A DNA stretch of 64,000 nt, from the NCBI GenBank assembly GCA_003149345.1, contig QFWI01000011.1, positions 124,001-188,000 on the forward strand. Direction: 5' to 3'. This document shows positions 17,074 to 24,565 of this stretch, in pieces. The DNA comes from Vampirovibrio chlorellavorus (GTDB lineage Bacteria > Cyanobacteriota > Vampirovibrionia > Vampirovibrionales > Vampirovibrionaceae). Each line of letters opens with the position of its first letter. Position 1 is the stretch's first letter. The notes beneath the pieces were generated by a model that saw only the letters and a list, made by a program, of their open reading frames with translations, searched no databases and was not told the origin of the DNA. A program made the position numbers and the translations under genes.

Positions 17074-17946
17074 ATGTCTTTAGTGCCCAATACCAATATC
17101 ACCTCGCTCATTGCCCAACGTCGGCTGGGCACCAATTCCGATAAGCTCAAGCAATCCCTGGAGCGCCTCTCATCGGGGTATCGAATCAACCGGGCCGCCG
17201 ATGACGCCGCCGGGCTGACTATTTCCGAAAACCTGATGAGTTCCATCCGCCGGATGAATCAGGCCTCTCGAAATACGCAGGACGGAATTAGCGTGTTGCA
17301 AACCGCGGAAGGCTCTCTCAGTATTATTGGCGATAACCTGCAACGGGTGCGCGAACTGACCATACAAGCGGCCAACGACACCAACGATGCGGTGGCCCGG
17401 CAATCCATCAGCAACGAAATCAAGTCACTGCTGACCGACATCGATCGTATCGCGGCAGCCACCAACCTGAATGGCATTAACTTGCTGGACGGCACAACCA
17501 CCAGCGCCCCGGTTCAGATTGGCCCCAATTCTGACGCGGCCACCAATGTCTTGGACATCAGTTCGGCCCTGACGGACGCCAGTTCCGATGGATTGGGCAT
17601 AGTGGGTTCAGCGCCAGCCACATTCCTGAGCATCGCGGCCATTGACTTAAGCTCTAGTGCGGCGGCCACCAGTTTTCTGACCGATGTTGACACTGCCTTG
17701 AGCGCGCTCAACGTGCAGCGTGCCAGAGTCGGCTCTTTTCAAAACAATCTGGAAAGCGTGAGTAGCAATCTGGCGCAAGGCGTGGAAAACTTCTCCGCCT
17801 CCAACTCCCGCATTCGAGATGTGGATATAGCCGCTGAAACCGCCCAGATGACCCAGTCTCAAATCCTGACGGAGGCAGCCACAACGGTTTTGTCTCAAAC
17901 CAACCAGCTCCCCCGCTTGATCCTCAGCCTGCTACAGCGGCAATAA
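17074..17946 (+). CDS. fliC: flagellin
   Basis: Start set at the ATG with TAAGGAGA 10 bases upstream, giving 290 residues; in-frame upstream codons do not look like flagellin. The N-terminal D0/D1 region is canonical: SDKLKQSLERLSSGYRINRAADDAAGLTISENL, then RNTQDGISVLQTAEGSLSIIGDNLQRVRELTIQAAN. The C-terminal D1/D0 region contains RVGSFQNNLESVSSNL, RDVDIAAETAQMTQSQIL and TEAATTVLSQTNQLP. The central region is short, so the filament subunit lacks large exposed D2/D3 domains. Flagellin is exported by the flagellar type III system and forms the filament. A second flagellin lies 1.1 kb downstream. Confidence 0.97.
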   Translation: MSLVPNTNITSLIAQRRLGTNSDKLKQSLERLSSGYRINRAADDAAGLTISENLMSSIRRMNQASRNTQDGISVLQTAEGSLSIIGDNLQRVRELTIQAANDTNDAVARQSISNEIKSLLTDIDRIAAATNLNGINLLDGTTTSAPVQIGPNSDAATNVLDISSALTDASSDGLGIVGSAPATFLSIAAIDLSSSAAATSFLTDVDTALSALNVQRARVGSFQNNLESVSSNLAQGVENFSASNSRIRDVDIAAETAQMTQSQILTEAATTVLSQTNQLPRLILSLLQRQ

Positions 17947-18040
17947 AGCCCCGTTCCAGTTAAAGCGTTTTGATCCTGATTATCCCCAACCCGTTTTGGA
18001 TTATTTTGTGTTGCCCTTTCAACCAAGGAGACCCATCACT

Positions 18041-18232
18041 ATGCCCAAAAGCCCTATCACTTTTATACCTGATAGCGCCATTCAACAAATCAACAGTCTG
18101 GGAGGGCCTGCCCTGCCAACGGGTGTTTCCAGCCAGACTTTGAAGGTGATTATGGAGAATCGGGCCGCTTCGGAAGCAGCGCTCTCCAGTTGCCGGGTGG
18201 CGCTGGCCATGGCCGGTCGTCGGCGAGCCTGA
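18041..18232 (+). CDS. small unknown protein downstream of flagellin, 63 aa
   Basis: A 63-residue frame with a strong AAGGAG ribosome binding site about 11 bases before its ATG and an intrinsic terminator 29 bases after its stop, which together support it as a real gene. It begins MPKSPITFIPDSAIQQINSL and ends in an Ala/Arg-rich stretch (CRVALAMAGRRRA). It is 94 bases after the flagellin stop on the same strand and probably shares its transcript. No family is recognised. Possible roles are in flagellin control or assembly, but only position suggests it. Confidence 0.65.
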   Translation: MPKSPITFIPDSAIQQINSLGGPALPTGVSSQTLKVIMENRAASEAALSSCRVALAMAGRRRA

Positions 18233-18260
18233 TGGCCCTGCCCCGGGTAAATCGGTTGCT

Positions 18261-18293
18261 AAAGCCCCGCTTGGTCAATAGCGGGGCTTTTGT
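18261..18293 (+). terminator. intrinsic terminator of the first flagellin transcript
   Basis: AAAGCCCCGC (18261-18270) pairs perfectly with GCGGGGCTTT (18281-18290) around a ten-base loop, followed by TTGT. It closes the fliC plus small-gene transcript. Confidence 0.85.
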
Positions 18294-18734
18294 ATTTTCG
18301 GCGCCCTTGGGTGTGGGGATGTCAAGAAATGTAACGGTTTGCTTGGAAACCCTTCAGCCAGTCGGCAAGGTTGCCGATAGCCATTAGTGGATAAAAACAA
18401 TGTTATCAAATTCCGGATAACGCTACCGACAGCCGTGATTCCAAATCAGCGTATTGAAGCGCAAGCGCCCACTGACAGGCGCTGAGACCAGCGGAATCGT
18501 CCGGCCCCGTTTATCCGGCTCAGGGTCATCAGGGATACAGGGAACACCAGATACCTTCTAACATTGAACATTTGTTGTTCACATCATCAAGGCTGGGAAT
18601 TTGGCCTGTTCTGGTTTTCCCGCCCTGTTTCCCCTGCTTGTCCTCCTCGGTTCATCAGGTGTATCGGGCTATCGCACTCTCAGGATGGGAGTGCCGGGTT
18701 CTAACACAGCCCAAACAATGTAAGGAGACGTGGT
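18294..18734 (+). other. long untranslated interval between flagellar-region genes
   Basis: This 441-base stretch has no convincing gene. Small hairpins are present: GTTATC/GGATAAC near 18402-18421, AGCGCC/GGCGCT near 18470, and GCACTC/GAGTGC near 18675. GCCGATAG at about 18372 resembles a sigma-28 -10 element but has no matching -35. It may be a structured 5' leader of the gene at 18735; I cannot name it. Confidence 0.4.
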
Positions 18735-18983
18735 ATGCAACGACAGCCGAACCTTCAGCCTTTTTTCAGTAACGTTCCGGCTAATTCATCCGCCGGTATT
18801 GGCTCCGCGCTTCATCAAGGTGCTTACAGCAGCTGGAAGCATCACAAGGATAGCCTCTACCAGGACGCTCAAGCGCAAGTAGCCCTGGAAAATCAGGGCA
18901 GTCAGCAGATTTCAGTTCATATGGCCGATGTTGCCGCAAAGGCAGCGGTTCGGACCAATCGCTCACCGGGCAGTTCCGCCTAG
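18735..18983 (+). CDS. small unknown protein upstream of the second flagellin, 82 aa
   Basis: An 82-residue frame with a strong TAAGGAG ribosome binding site 8 bases before the ATG. The protein is polar and rich in Gln, Ser, Ala and His (MQRQPNLQPFFSNVPANSSA, then SSWKHHKDSLYQDAQAQVALENQ). It has a helical C-terminal part (VHMADVAAKAAVRTNRS). No signal peptide, membrane segment or known motif. It ends 62 bases before the second flagellin, with a hairpin CTGGTTTG/CAAACCAG (18985-19007) without T run between them, so the two are likely in one transcript. Function unknown. Confidence 0.65.
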   Translation: MQRQPNLQPFFSNVPANSSAGIGSALHQGAYSSWKHHKDSLYQDAQAQVALENQGSQQISVHMADVAAKAAVRTNRSPGSSA

Positions 18984-19045
18984 GCTGGTTTGATTTAGAC
19001 AAACCAGAATCAGGAACCCGTTCGTGAGCAAGAGGAACCCGCCTT

Positions 19046-19888
19046 ATGACCATTACTTTAAACAGCAATGCCCTTGAATTAAACATTGCCCGATATATGA
19101 ACCTGACCAACAACCGCCTGAATAAAAGTCTGGAGCGGCTGTCATCGGGCTATAAACTGAACCGGGCCGCCGATGGGGCTGCCCAGATGATGCTGGCTGA
19201 GACCATGAATGCCCAAATCCGGGGGTATGACGCGGCCACCACCAACCTGCAACAAGGCTTGAGTATGGTGGAAACCGCCGATAGCGCCCTGCAACAAATT
19301 AACGAACACTTGCAAAATATCCGGGAAATCGCCGTGGCGGCGGCCAATGGCACCAATAGCTCCGCACAGTACACCGCCTATCAGGCCAGCTTAACCGCGG
19401 AGCTGGCCGCCATCAACAGTATTGCCTCTGGCTCCACCTATGGCGATTTCAACCTGCTGGATGGCTCTATCTCGGGGGGCTCCGCCTTCAACATTCAAGC
19501 GGGCCCCAATACTTCAGATACCATTGATATCAAGACCGCCTTTAGCAATAACACCACGGCGGCCAGCGGGTTGAACATCACCCAGACCACGCTGGCCACG
19601 GCGGCCAACGCCACCACCTTGCTGGGCCAGATTGATACGGCCATCAACACCGTGACCAGTAACCTGGCTACCATTGGGGGCTTCCAAAACCGGCTGAGCG
19701 ATCGGATGGATTACCTGAGTATTGCCAAAACCAACGTGTCGGCCTCGCTTTCCTCCATTCGGGATACCGATGTGGCCGCTGAATCCTCGAATCTGGCCCG
19801 ATTGCAAATCCTGCAACAGGCAGGGGCCTATGCGTTGTCTCGGGTCAATACCTTTCCCAGCATCGCCTTATCGCTATTGTCTGGATAA
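19046..19888 (+). CDS. second flagellin
   Basis: A 280-residue flagellin with AGAGGAA about 8 bases before the ATG. N-terminal MNLTNNRLNKSLERLSSGYKLNRAADGAAQMMLAETM is clearly flagellin, with an unusual GAAQMML in place of the common DAAGLAI. The middle is short and Ser/Thr/Ala-rich. The C-terminal part has GGFQNRLSDRMDYLSIAKTN, SIRDTDVAAESSNLARLQILQQAGAYALSRVN and ends LSLLSG. It differs enough from the first flagellin to be an old paralogue rather than a fresh duplicate. Two flagellins may give filament segments with different properties. It is the last gene of its transcript. Confidence 0.95.
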   Translation: MTITLNSNALELNIARYMNLTNNRLNKSLERLSSGYKLNRAADGAAQMMLAETMNAQIRGYDAATTNLQQGLSMVETADSALQQINEHLQNIREIAVAAANGTNSSAQYTAYQASLTAELAAINSIASGSTYGDFNLLDGSISGGSAFNIQAGPNTSDTIDIKTAFSNNTTAASGLNITQTTLATAANATTLLGQIDTAINTVTSNLATIGGFQNRLSDRMDYLSIAKTNVSASLSSIRDTDVAAESSNLARLQILQQAGAYALSRVNTFPSIALSLLSG

Positions 19889-19949
19889 TCCGCCACGGTT
19901 AGCCTCTTGAGTCATCTGCCGCCGTTCGCCTTGATCTGGCTGCGGCGGC

Positions 19950-20342
19950 TTAAATATGGGGCTCGTCCTGAGCTTCTACTTCTTCCGGCACCACCGGCAA
20001 GTTTTGATAGGTGACCAGGGTGATGAGGGTGTCCGCATCCACTGGCTGAGCGTAGGTTTCGGACAAAAATTGTCGTAACGCTTCTGCCGACTTTAAAGTG
20101 GATTTGAGCCGCTGAAAATCCTCAGCGGTCAGTTCTTTCAGGGCACACTGGCGCAAATCGCCCACCACCTTGGCCTTGCGGATCTTCTTGTGGTTCACTC
20201 GAATGTCCACCACCTCATCCGGCACCCAGTAGCGGTTTTCGTAGTACAAGCTGCCCAAACGGCAGGCCATGCGCAAGGTGTCGCAATCCTCGGCAATCAC
20301 TTCCTCCCGAAACACCAACGGCCAGTTAATCGCTTTTGCCAT
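19950..20342 (-). CDS. unknown protein, possibly ASCH/PUA-like, 130 aa
   Basis: Start set at the ATG with GGTGAGG 9 bases upstream; the open frame extends 27 codons further without a binding site. The protein (MAKAINWPLVFREEVIAEDC) has the layout of small ASCH-type RNA-binding domains. A conserved-looking WPLVFREEVIA start is followed by RYWVPDEVVDIRVNH (where ASCH proteins state the property of the ligand pocket), then KAKVVGDLRQCALKELTAEDF. C-terminal residues are acidic (PVVPEEVEAQDEPHI). This reading rests on a remembered pattern, so the family call is tentative. It is convergent with the second flagellin. Confidence 0.5.
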   Translation of the reverse strand: MAKAINWPLVFREEVIAEDCDTLRMACRLGSLYYENRYWVPDEVVDIRVNHKKIRKAKVVGDLRQCALKELTAEDFQRLKSTLKSAEALRQFLSETYAQPVDADTLITLVTYQNLPVVPEEVEAQDEPHI

Positions 20343-20711
20343 GCCTGAGTACCTCACCACTCCAACCGACTGAACCTGAACCCCCTGCTTGTCATGTAAA
20401 CAGCGCAACGGGTACTTGTTCATAATACTTGAAGAAACTACAGAAAAGTTTAAATGGTAACAATGAGATCGATCCTACTTGATCCCGCTGTCCACTGTCT
20501 TTTTTCCGTTCTGCTTGGATCCATTGTAGTATATTTGCCGCTTGAGATCGCCCAAACAGATCTCTATGCTGAATATACGGTAGTTTTGTGGATGAAGAGA
20601 CGCTGGGATGCAAGCCCAGACGTTGCTTGAGTTGTGCTGAGTATGAAAAAAGGTCAAAAAACACGCATTCGAACCATGACTTCTCCCTGGCTGTTCCAGG
20701 AAGGCCAGAGC
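20343..20711 (+). promoter_or_regulatory. intergenic region with a candidate promoter at 20542-20570
   Basis: Within this 369-base gap TTGAGA (20542-20547) and TATGCT (20565-20570) are 17 bases apart and could drive the small gene at 20712. The region between 20440 and 20520 shows nothing that I can name. Confidence 0.35.
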
Positions 20712-20885
20712 ATGAGCCGGAATCAGGCCATTGCCCAAGTGCAGGATCAATTGGCCCTGTCTGAACTACATCCCCAAGCTTTGCGCCTGATAGAACTTTT
20801 CAACATTGAACCGGAAGAGCTCTCGGAAGCCGGATTGTCTTATGAATCACTCAAAGCGTTGGAACGCCACGCCCTGTTCATTTAG
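20712..20885 (+). CDS. small unknown protein, 57 aa
   Basis: The ATG at 20712 is chosen because AGGAAGG ends 7 bases upstream; two in-frame ATGs further upstream (20643, 20676) lack a binding site. The product MSRNQAIAQVQDQLALSELH... is a soluble helical protein: two Leu-rich helices (HPQALRLIELFNIEPEELSEAG and YESLKALERHALFI). A small helical or three-helix fold is likely, but no family is recognised. Copy A of the inverted-arm repeat begins 27 bases after the stop and may act as its 3' structure. Confidence 0.5.
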   Translation: MSRNQAIAQVQDQLALSELHPQALRLIELFNIEPEELSEAGLSYESLKALERHALFI

Positions 20886-20911
20886 CGATATTCCAAAACG
20901 GATCAAAATTT

Positions 20912-21050
20912 GCGAGTAGGCTACCAAACCCCTCTTTTAACTGTTTGAGTCCAGCGAGTTCAAGAAAGTCTGGATAATTACCAAGATATTCTTCTACGCT
21001 TTGTTTGAGCTGCACGCAGTTTTAAAAGAGGGGTTTGGTAGCCTATTCGT
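20912..21050. repeat. inverted-arm element, copy A
   Basis: A 23-base arm (20917-20939) and its perfect reverse complement (21023-21045) enclose an 83-base core that begins AACTGTTTGAGT and ends GCTGCACGCAGTT. A few more bases pair outward (20912-20916 with 21046-21050, wobbles included), and AACTG/CAGTT pairs inward beyond a two-base bulge. The core aligns over its whole length with the core of copy B (51541) in reverse orientation, yet the arms of the two copies are unrelated in sequence. It lies between the stops of two convergent genes. Confidence 0.85.
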
Positions 21051-21064
21051 CAATAACAATAGGG

Positions 21065-21898
21065 CTACTCTTTGACCCCGCCGGATAAAAGCCCCTGCAT
21101 AAACTGCTTTTGCCCGATCAGGAAAACCCCAATCACCGGCAAAATTGATAGCGTGGCCGCGGCCATGAGTACCGTCCAGTCGGTAGTGTCCCGGAAACTC
21201 CCTTTCAGGGTGGCGATTCCTACGGGCAAGGTGCGCATGCTTTCGGAATTGGTGACAATCAGGGGCCACATAAAGCTGTTCCAGGTGTTGATAAACACAA
21301 AAATGGCCAGTGCTGCCAAGGCCGGGGTAGCCAACGGCAGGGCAATGCGCCAGAAAATCTGCCAGGGATTGCAGCCATCCATACGGGCGGCCTCTTCCAG
21401 CTCCCTGGGCAGACCGTTAAACCACTGGCGCAGCATAAACACCCCAAAGGCCCCGAACAGGCCGGGTACAATCAGGGCCGCGTAGCTATCCAGCCAGTGA
21501 AAGGTCTTCATCAGGAAGAACAAGGGCACGATGTTCACCTGCGGGGGCACCATCATGGTCATTAAGAACACGAAAAACAGCTTGTTTTTATGGGGAAACT
21601 GCAAGCGGGAGAAGGCATAAGCGGCCATGGCCGAAAACAGGACATGCCCCACCGTGGTGACTACACTCACCAGCACGCTGTTGAAGAAGTACAAGGCCAT
21701 GGGGGCTTGCTGAAACAGCCGCCCGTAATTCTCCCAATGCCACTGGCTGGGCCACAGGCGGGGCGGCATTTGAAACACCTCATCCGGCCCCACCAGCGAG
21801 GTGATGACCATGACCCAAAAGGGCAGCAGCATCAGCACGGCCCCAGCGCCCATCAGCAGTAATATCCCGGCGTTTTTCCAGCGAGTGTGCTGTATCAT
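21065..21898 (-). CDS. sugar ABC transporter permease (MalG-like)
   Basis: A 277-residue inner-membrane permease with six predicted membrane helices, starting at about residue 10 (AGILLLMGAGAVLMLLPFWVMV). The cytoplasmic EAA loop that docks to the ATPase is LPRELEEAARMDGCNPWQIFW near residue 175, matching the MalG group of carbohydrate uptake permeases (CUT1). Its ATG overlaps the stop of the partner permease by four bases. The operon order is binding protein, MalF-like, MalG-like; no ATPase gene follows, so a shared MsmK/UgpC-type ATPase elsewhere is likely. The sugar cannot be told from the sequence. Confidence 0.93.
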   Translation of the reverse strand: MIQHTRWKNAGILLLMGAGAVLMLLPFWVMVITSLVGPDEVFQMPPRLWPSQWHWENYGRLFQQAPMALYFFNSVLVSVVTTVGHVLFSAMAAYAFSRLQFPHKNKLFFVFLMTMMVPPQVNIVPLFFLMKTFHWLDSYAALIVPGLFGAFGVFMLRQWFNGLPRELEEAARMDGCNPWQIFWRIALPLATPALAALAIFVFINTWNSFMWPLIVTNSESMRTLPVGIATLKGSFRDTTDWTVLMAAATLSILPVIGVFLIGQKQFMQGLLSGGVKE

Positions 21899-22791
21899 GC
21901 CGTTTCATCCTCATACATCACCCAACGTTTGCGCAACTGCCATTGCAGCAGGGTTAAGGCCAGAATGGTGATAAATAAAATATAGGCAATGGCCGAGGCC
22001 GGACCAATTTTGTAGAATTCGAAGGCGTTTTTGAACATCCAGTACACCAGCAGTTCGGTGCTATGCTCCGGGCCGCCCTGGGTGAGCAAGTACACCGAAT
22101 CAAAGGCCTGAAAGCCGTTGATCAGGGTCATGATGCCCACAAAAAACAAGGTGGGGGTGATCATGGGCAGGGTCACCCGCCAAAAGGTTTGCCAGCCGGT
22201 GGCCCCATCCAGATGGGCCGATTCGTACAAGGACGGGGGCACCGTTTGCAGTCCGGCCAGAAAAATGACCATGTTGTAGCCAATGTCTTTCCACACCCGC
22301 AAAATCATAACCGCCCACAGGGCCGTTTTGGGGTCATACAACCAGGGAATGGGGTGATCGATCAGGTGGGCCTGCTGCAACAGCCAGTTAAATAACCCAT
22401 AGGAGGGATCGTACAGCCAGCCCCACACCAGCGACACACTGACCATGGGGGTAATAAAGGGCAAAAAATAAGCCGCCCGGAATAAAGCCTGCCCCCGGAT
22501 GGCCCGGTTCAGCCACACGGCCAGCCAGAGACTCATGACCAACTCCAGAACGCCGGACACCAGCACAAAGACCCAGGTGGTGCCGAAGGATCGCCAGAAC
22601 AAGGGATCGTTCAGTACCGCCGTGTAATTTTGCACACCCACAAATTTGGGCACGCCCAGCAGGTTCCAGTAGGAAAAACTCAGGCCCAACGAGGCCAGAA
22701 TGGGAATGTAGGTAAAAATCAGCAGACCCAGCAAACAGGGGGCCAAAAACACCCAGGCCCACCGACGCTCCTGCAATTCGTGCGGCTTCAA
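21895..22791 (-). CDS. sugar ABC transporter permease (MalF-like)
   Basis: Start set at TTG 22791, which overlaps the TGA of the binding-protein gene and has GGAGGTG at the right distance; the frame is open 26 codons further but those overlap the upstream gene. The 298-residue product has six membrane helices, beginning with WVFLAPCLLGLLIFTYIPIL. The EAA loop is VPPSLYESAHLDGATGWQTFW, followed by RVTLPMITPT, typical of CUT1 permeases such as UgpA and LacF. It pairs with the downstream permease to form the channel. Translational coupling to the binding protein is expected. Confidence 0.92.
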   Translation of the reverse strand: MKPHELQERRWAWVFLAPCLLGLLIFTYIPILASLGLSFSYWNLLGVPKFVGVQNYTAVLNDPLFWRSFGTTWVFVLVSGVLELVMSLWLAVWLNRAIRGQALFRAAYFLPFITPMVSVSLVWGWLYDPSYGLFNWLLQQAHLIDHPIPWLYDPKTALWAVMILRVWKDIGYNMVIFLAGLQTVPPSLYESAHLDGATGWQTFWRVTLPMITPTLFFVGIMTLINGFQAFDSVYLLTQGGPEHSTELLVYWMFKNAFEFYKIGPASAIAYILFITILALTLLQWQLRKRWVMYEDETA

Positions 22792-24158
22792 GGGCTCACC
22801 TCCAGCAATTTGTCCAGTTTGGGTTTCACGGCGGCCATGGCCGTGGCAGGGTCTTGCTGACCGTCCCACACCGGCTCTAAAGCCAGTCCCAATTCCTCGG
22901 CCACTTCATTCCAGCGGGGTGGGGTGTGGGTGGGAACACCATTAGGAATAATGTCCAGAAAGGCCTGTCCGTGCGCCGGAGCTTGACCCGGGGACAAAAA
23001 GGCCGCCGTATTGGCCACATCCGGTCGGGCGGGGACGATGAGGCCGCTTTCAGTGACCTGGCGAATCGATTTCCGGCTGAGCAAATAGCGAATCAATGCG
23101 TAGCTTTCCCCAGGGTGCTTGCTTTTGGCGGAAATGGCGTAACCGGAGGCATCAATCCCCACCTGAGACTGCCCGCTGGGGCCGACGGGTAAAGGTACCA
23201 CATCCCACCGGAACTTTGCCTGTTCCCGAAAGACAGGGACGCTCCACCGCCCACTGACCAGCATGGCCACTTTTTGCTGGAGAAAGAGCTGACTCATGCT
23301 GGATCCGCCGCTTTCCACCTTTTTGGGAGCCACATGCCACTTATGGCGTAAGTCGGCGTAAAAACGCAGTCCCTCAATCGCTTTGGGTTGGTTCAGCGTA
23401 AAGCGGCGTAAATCCGGGCTGAATAAGTCCCCACCGGCACTCCACACAAACGGCAACCAGAATAAGGGCGGGGTACTGTAAAACGAGACGCCAAACTGAT
23501 CGGGATCCCCGTCGTTATTGACATCCACGGTCAAGCGATCAGCCGTTTCCCGAAACTGCTCCCACGTCCAGCCCGCCTGGGGTTCCTCCAGACCGGCCTG
23601 CCTGAATAAATCTCGGTTATAGAAGATCAGCACATTGGAAATGTCTCGGGGTAGAGCGCCCAGGATGCTTTGGCCGTTGGGCTGCCGCCAGGTAAAGGCC
23701 TTCAGGGCCTGTGGGTAAAACTGGGTCTGAGATAACGTCTCAGACACGCCATGAGATGAGCCGTTGGCCTGACCTTGGGCGGACAAGAAAGGACGCAAAT
23801 CTCTGAAAACGCCTTGCGAGGCGTAAATGGGGAAACTCAGGCTGTTGGTAAAAATGACATCGGGAGCCATGTCGCCCGCTACCAAAATATGGAGCTTTTG
23901 GTAGTAATTCTCCGGGATATGCATTAACTGAACCTGTATTTGCGGATGGCTGCGTTCAAAATCCCTCAACAGTGATTTCAAGACAGCCACCTCCTGAGCG
24001 CTGCCCCAGGTGGAGAGCTGAATTTGGACGGTTCGGGCAGGGGGCTTGGCCTGACACCCCATCAGACCCATCAGCATCAGGCACAGTAACGCAAGCCCCA
24101 AAGTCTGCTTGCACAGCCGCTTTGTAGCGTCCTTGAATTTTTGTAAACTTTGGCCCAT
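22788..24158 (-). CDS. sugar-binding lipoprotein of an ABC transporter
   Basis: A 456-residue extracellular solute-binding protein (family 1, CUT1). It has a lipoprotein signal: a basic start, a hydrophobic stretch and the lipobox LMGC with Cys35 as the lipidated residue. The mature part begins IQLSTWGSAQEVAVLKSLLRDFERSHPQIQVQLMHIP, the usual first strand and helix. FTNSLSFPIYASQGVFRDLRPFL and GALPRDISNVLIFYNRDLFRQAGL are characteristic, as is DASGYAISAKSKHPGESYALIRYL. AGGG lies 6 bases before the ATG. It delivers sugar to the two downstream permeases. Family is secure; the ligand is unknown, possibly an oligosaccharide or glycerol phosphate derivative. Confidence 0.93.
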   Translation of the reverse strand: MGQSLQKFKDATKRLCKQTLGLALLCLMLMGLMGCQAKPPARTVQIQLSTWGSAQEVAVLKSLLRDFERSHPQIQVQLMHIPENYYQKLHILVAGDMAPDVIFTNSLSFPIYASQGVFRDLRPFLSAQGQANGSSHGVSETLSQTQFYPQALKAFTWRQPNGQSILGALPRDISNVLIFYNRDLFRQAGLEEPQAGWTWEQFRETADRLTVDVNNDGDPDQFGVSFYSTPPLFWLPFVWSAGGDLFSPDLRRFTLNQPKAIEGLRFYADLRHKWHVAPKKVESGGSSMSQLFLQQKVAMLVSGRWSVPVFREQAKFRWDVVPLPVGPSGQSQVGIDASGYAISAKSKHPGESYALIRYLLSRKSIRQVTESGLIVPARPDVANTAAFLSPGQAPAHGQAFLDIIPNGVPTHTPPRWNEVAEELGLALEPVWDGQQDPATAMAAVKPKLDKLLEVSP

Positions 24159-24255
24159 ACACGCCCTATCTGGATCAATTCAAGGGGAAGCCCCTTTTTA
24201 TAAGTATAGTTGTAACAAGCAAAGCCGTTCAAAGGGATTTTTTAGGACTACCACC

Positions 24256-24540
24256 ATGACCCTCCATCCTCAGCTTTCCCAGGTATTGGAACTGTATGAT
24301 CCCCAACGGCTGAATGCCATTCTGCTTTGGCTGAACGCGGAATTTAAGGATATGTTGATCAATCCAGCGCAAGATATAACGGCCATCAATCAGGAAAGCG
24401 CCGCTTCAACGGCTGTTGATCTGGATGACCTGGTGCGGTTTTCCATTTTGAATGAGTTTGGCCTGAGTTTTGGACAAAAACCGGCTTTTCCCTGGCTCAA
24501 GCAGGAAGTTTGCCAGAAGCTGGCCCACGCTGTGGATTAA
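24256..24540 (+). CDS. small unknown protein, 94 aa
   Basis: Start set at the ATG at 24256 rather than at the earlier in-frame codon, which would overlap the binding-protein gene. Only a weak AGGA lies upstream. The protein (MTLHPQLSQVLELYDPQRLN...) is acidic and helical, with LLWLNAEFKDMLINPAQDITA in the first half. The second half carries DLDDLVRFSILNEFGLSFGQKPAFPWLKQEV. No signal peptide or known motif. It is divergent from the sugar transporter and convergent with glmU. Function unknown. Confidence 0.55.
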   Translation: MTLHPQLSQVLELYDPQRLNAILLWLNAEFKDMLINPAQDITAINQESAASTAVDLDDLVRFSILNEFGLSFGQKPAFPWLKQEVCQKLAHAVD

Positions 24541-24565
24541 GTAGCCGCTTGGCTAGGGCTGAACT

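Noticed and set aside
18368-18376. GCCGATAG as a sigma-28 -10 element
   Set aside because: Seven of eight bases match, but no TAAA-type -35 lies at the required distance, and the next gene is 360 bases away.
14600-21050. Inverted-arm elements as integron attC sites or ordinary MITEs
   Set aside because: attC sites keep short conserved end boxes with a variable middle and MITEs keep their terminal repeats; here the ends vary and the middle is conserved. No integrase or transposase is present in the window.
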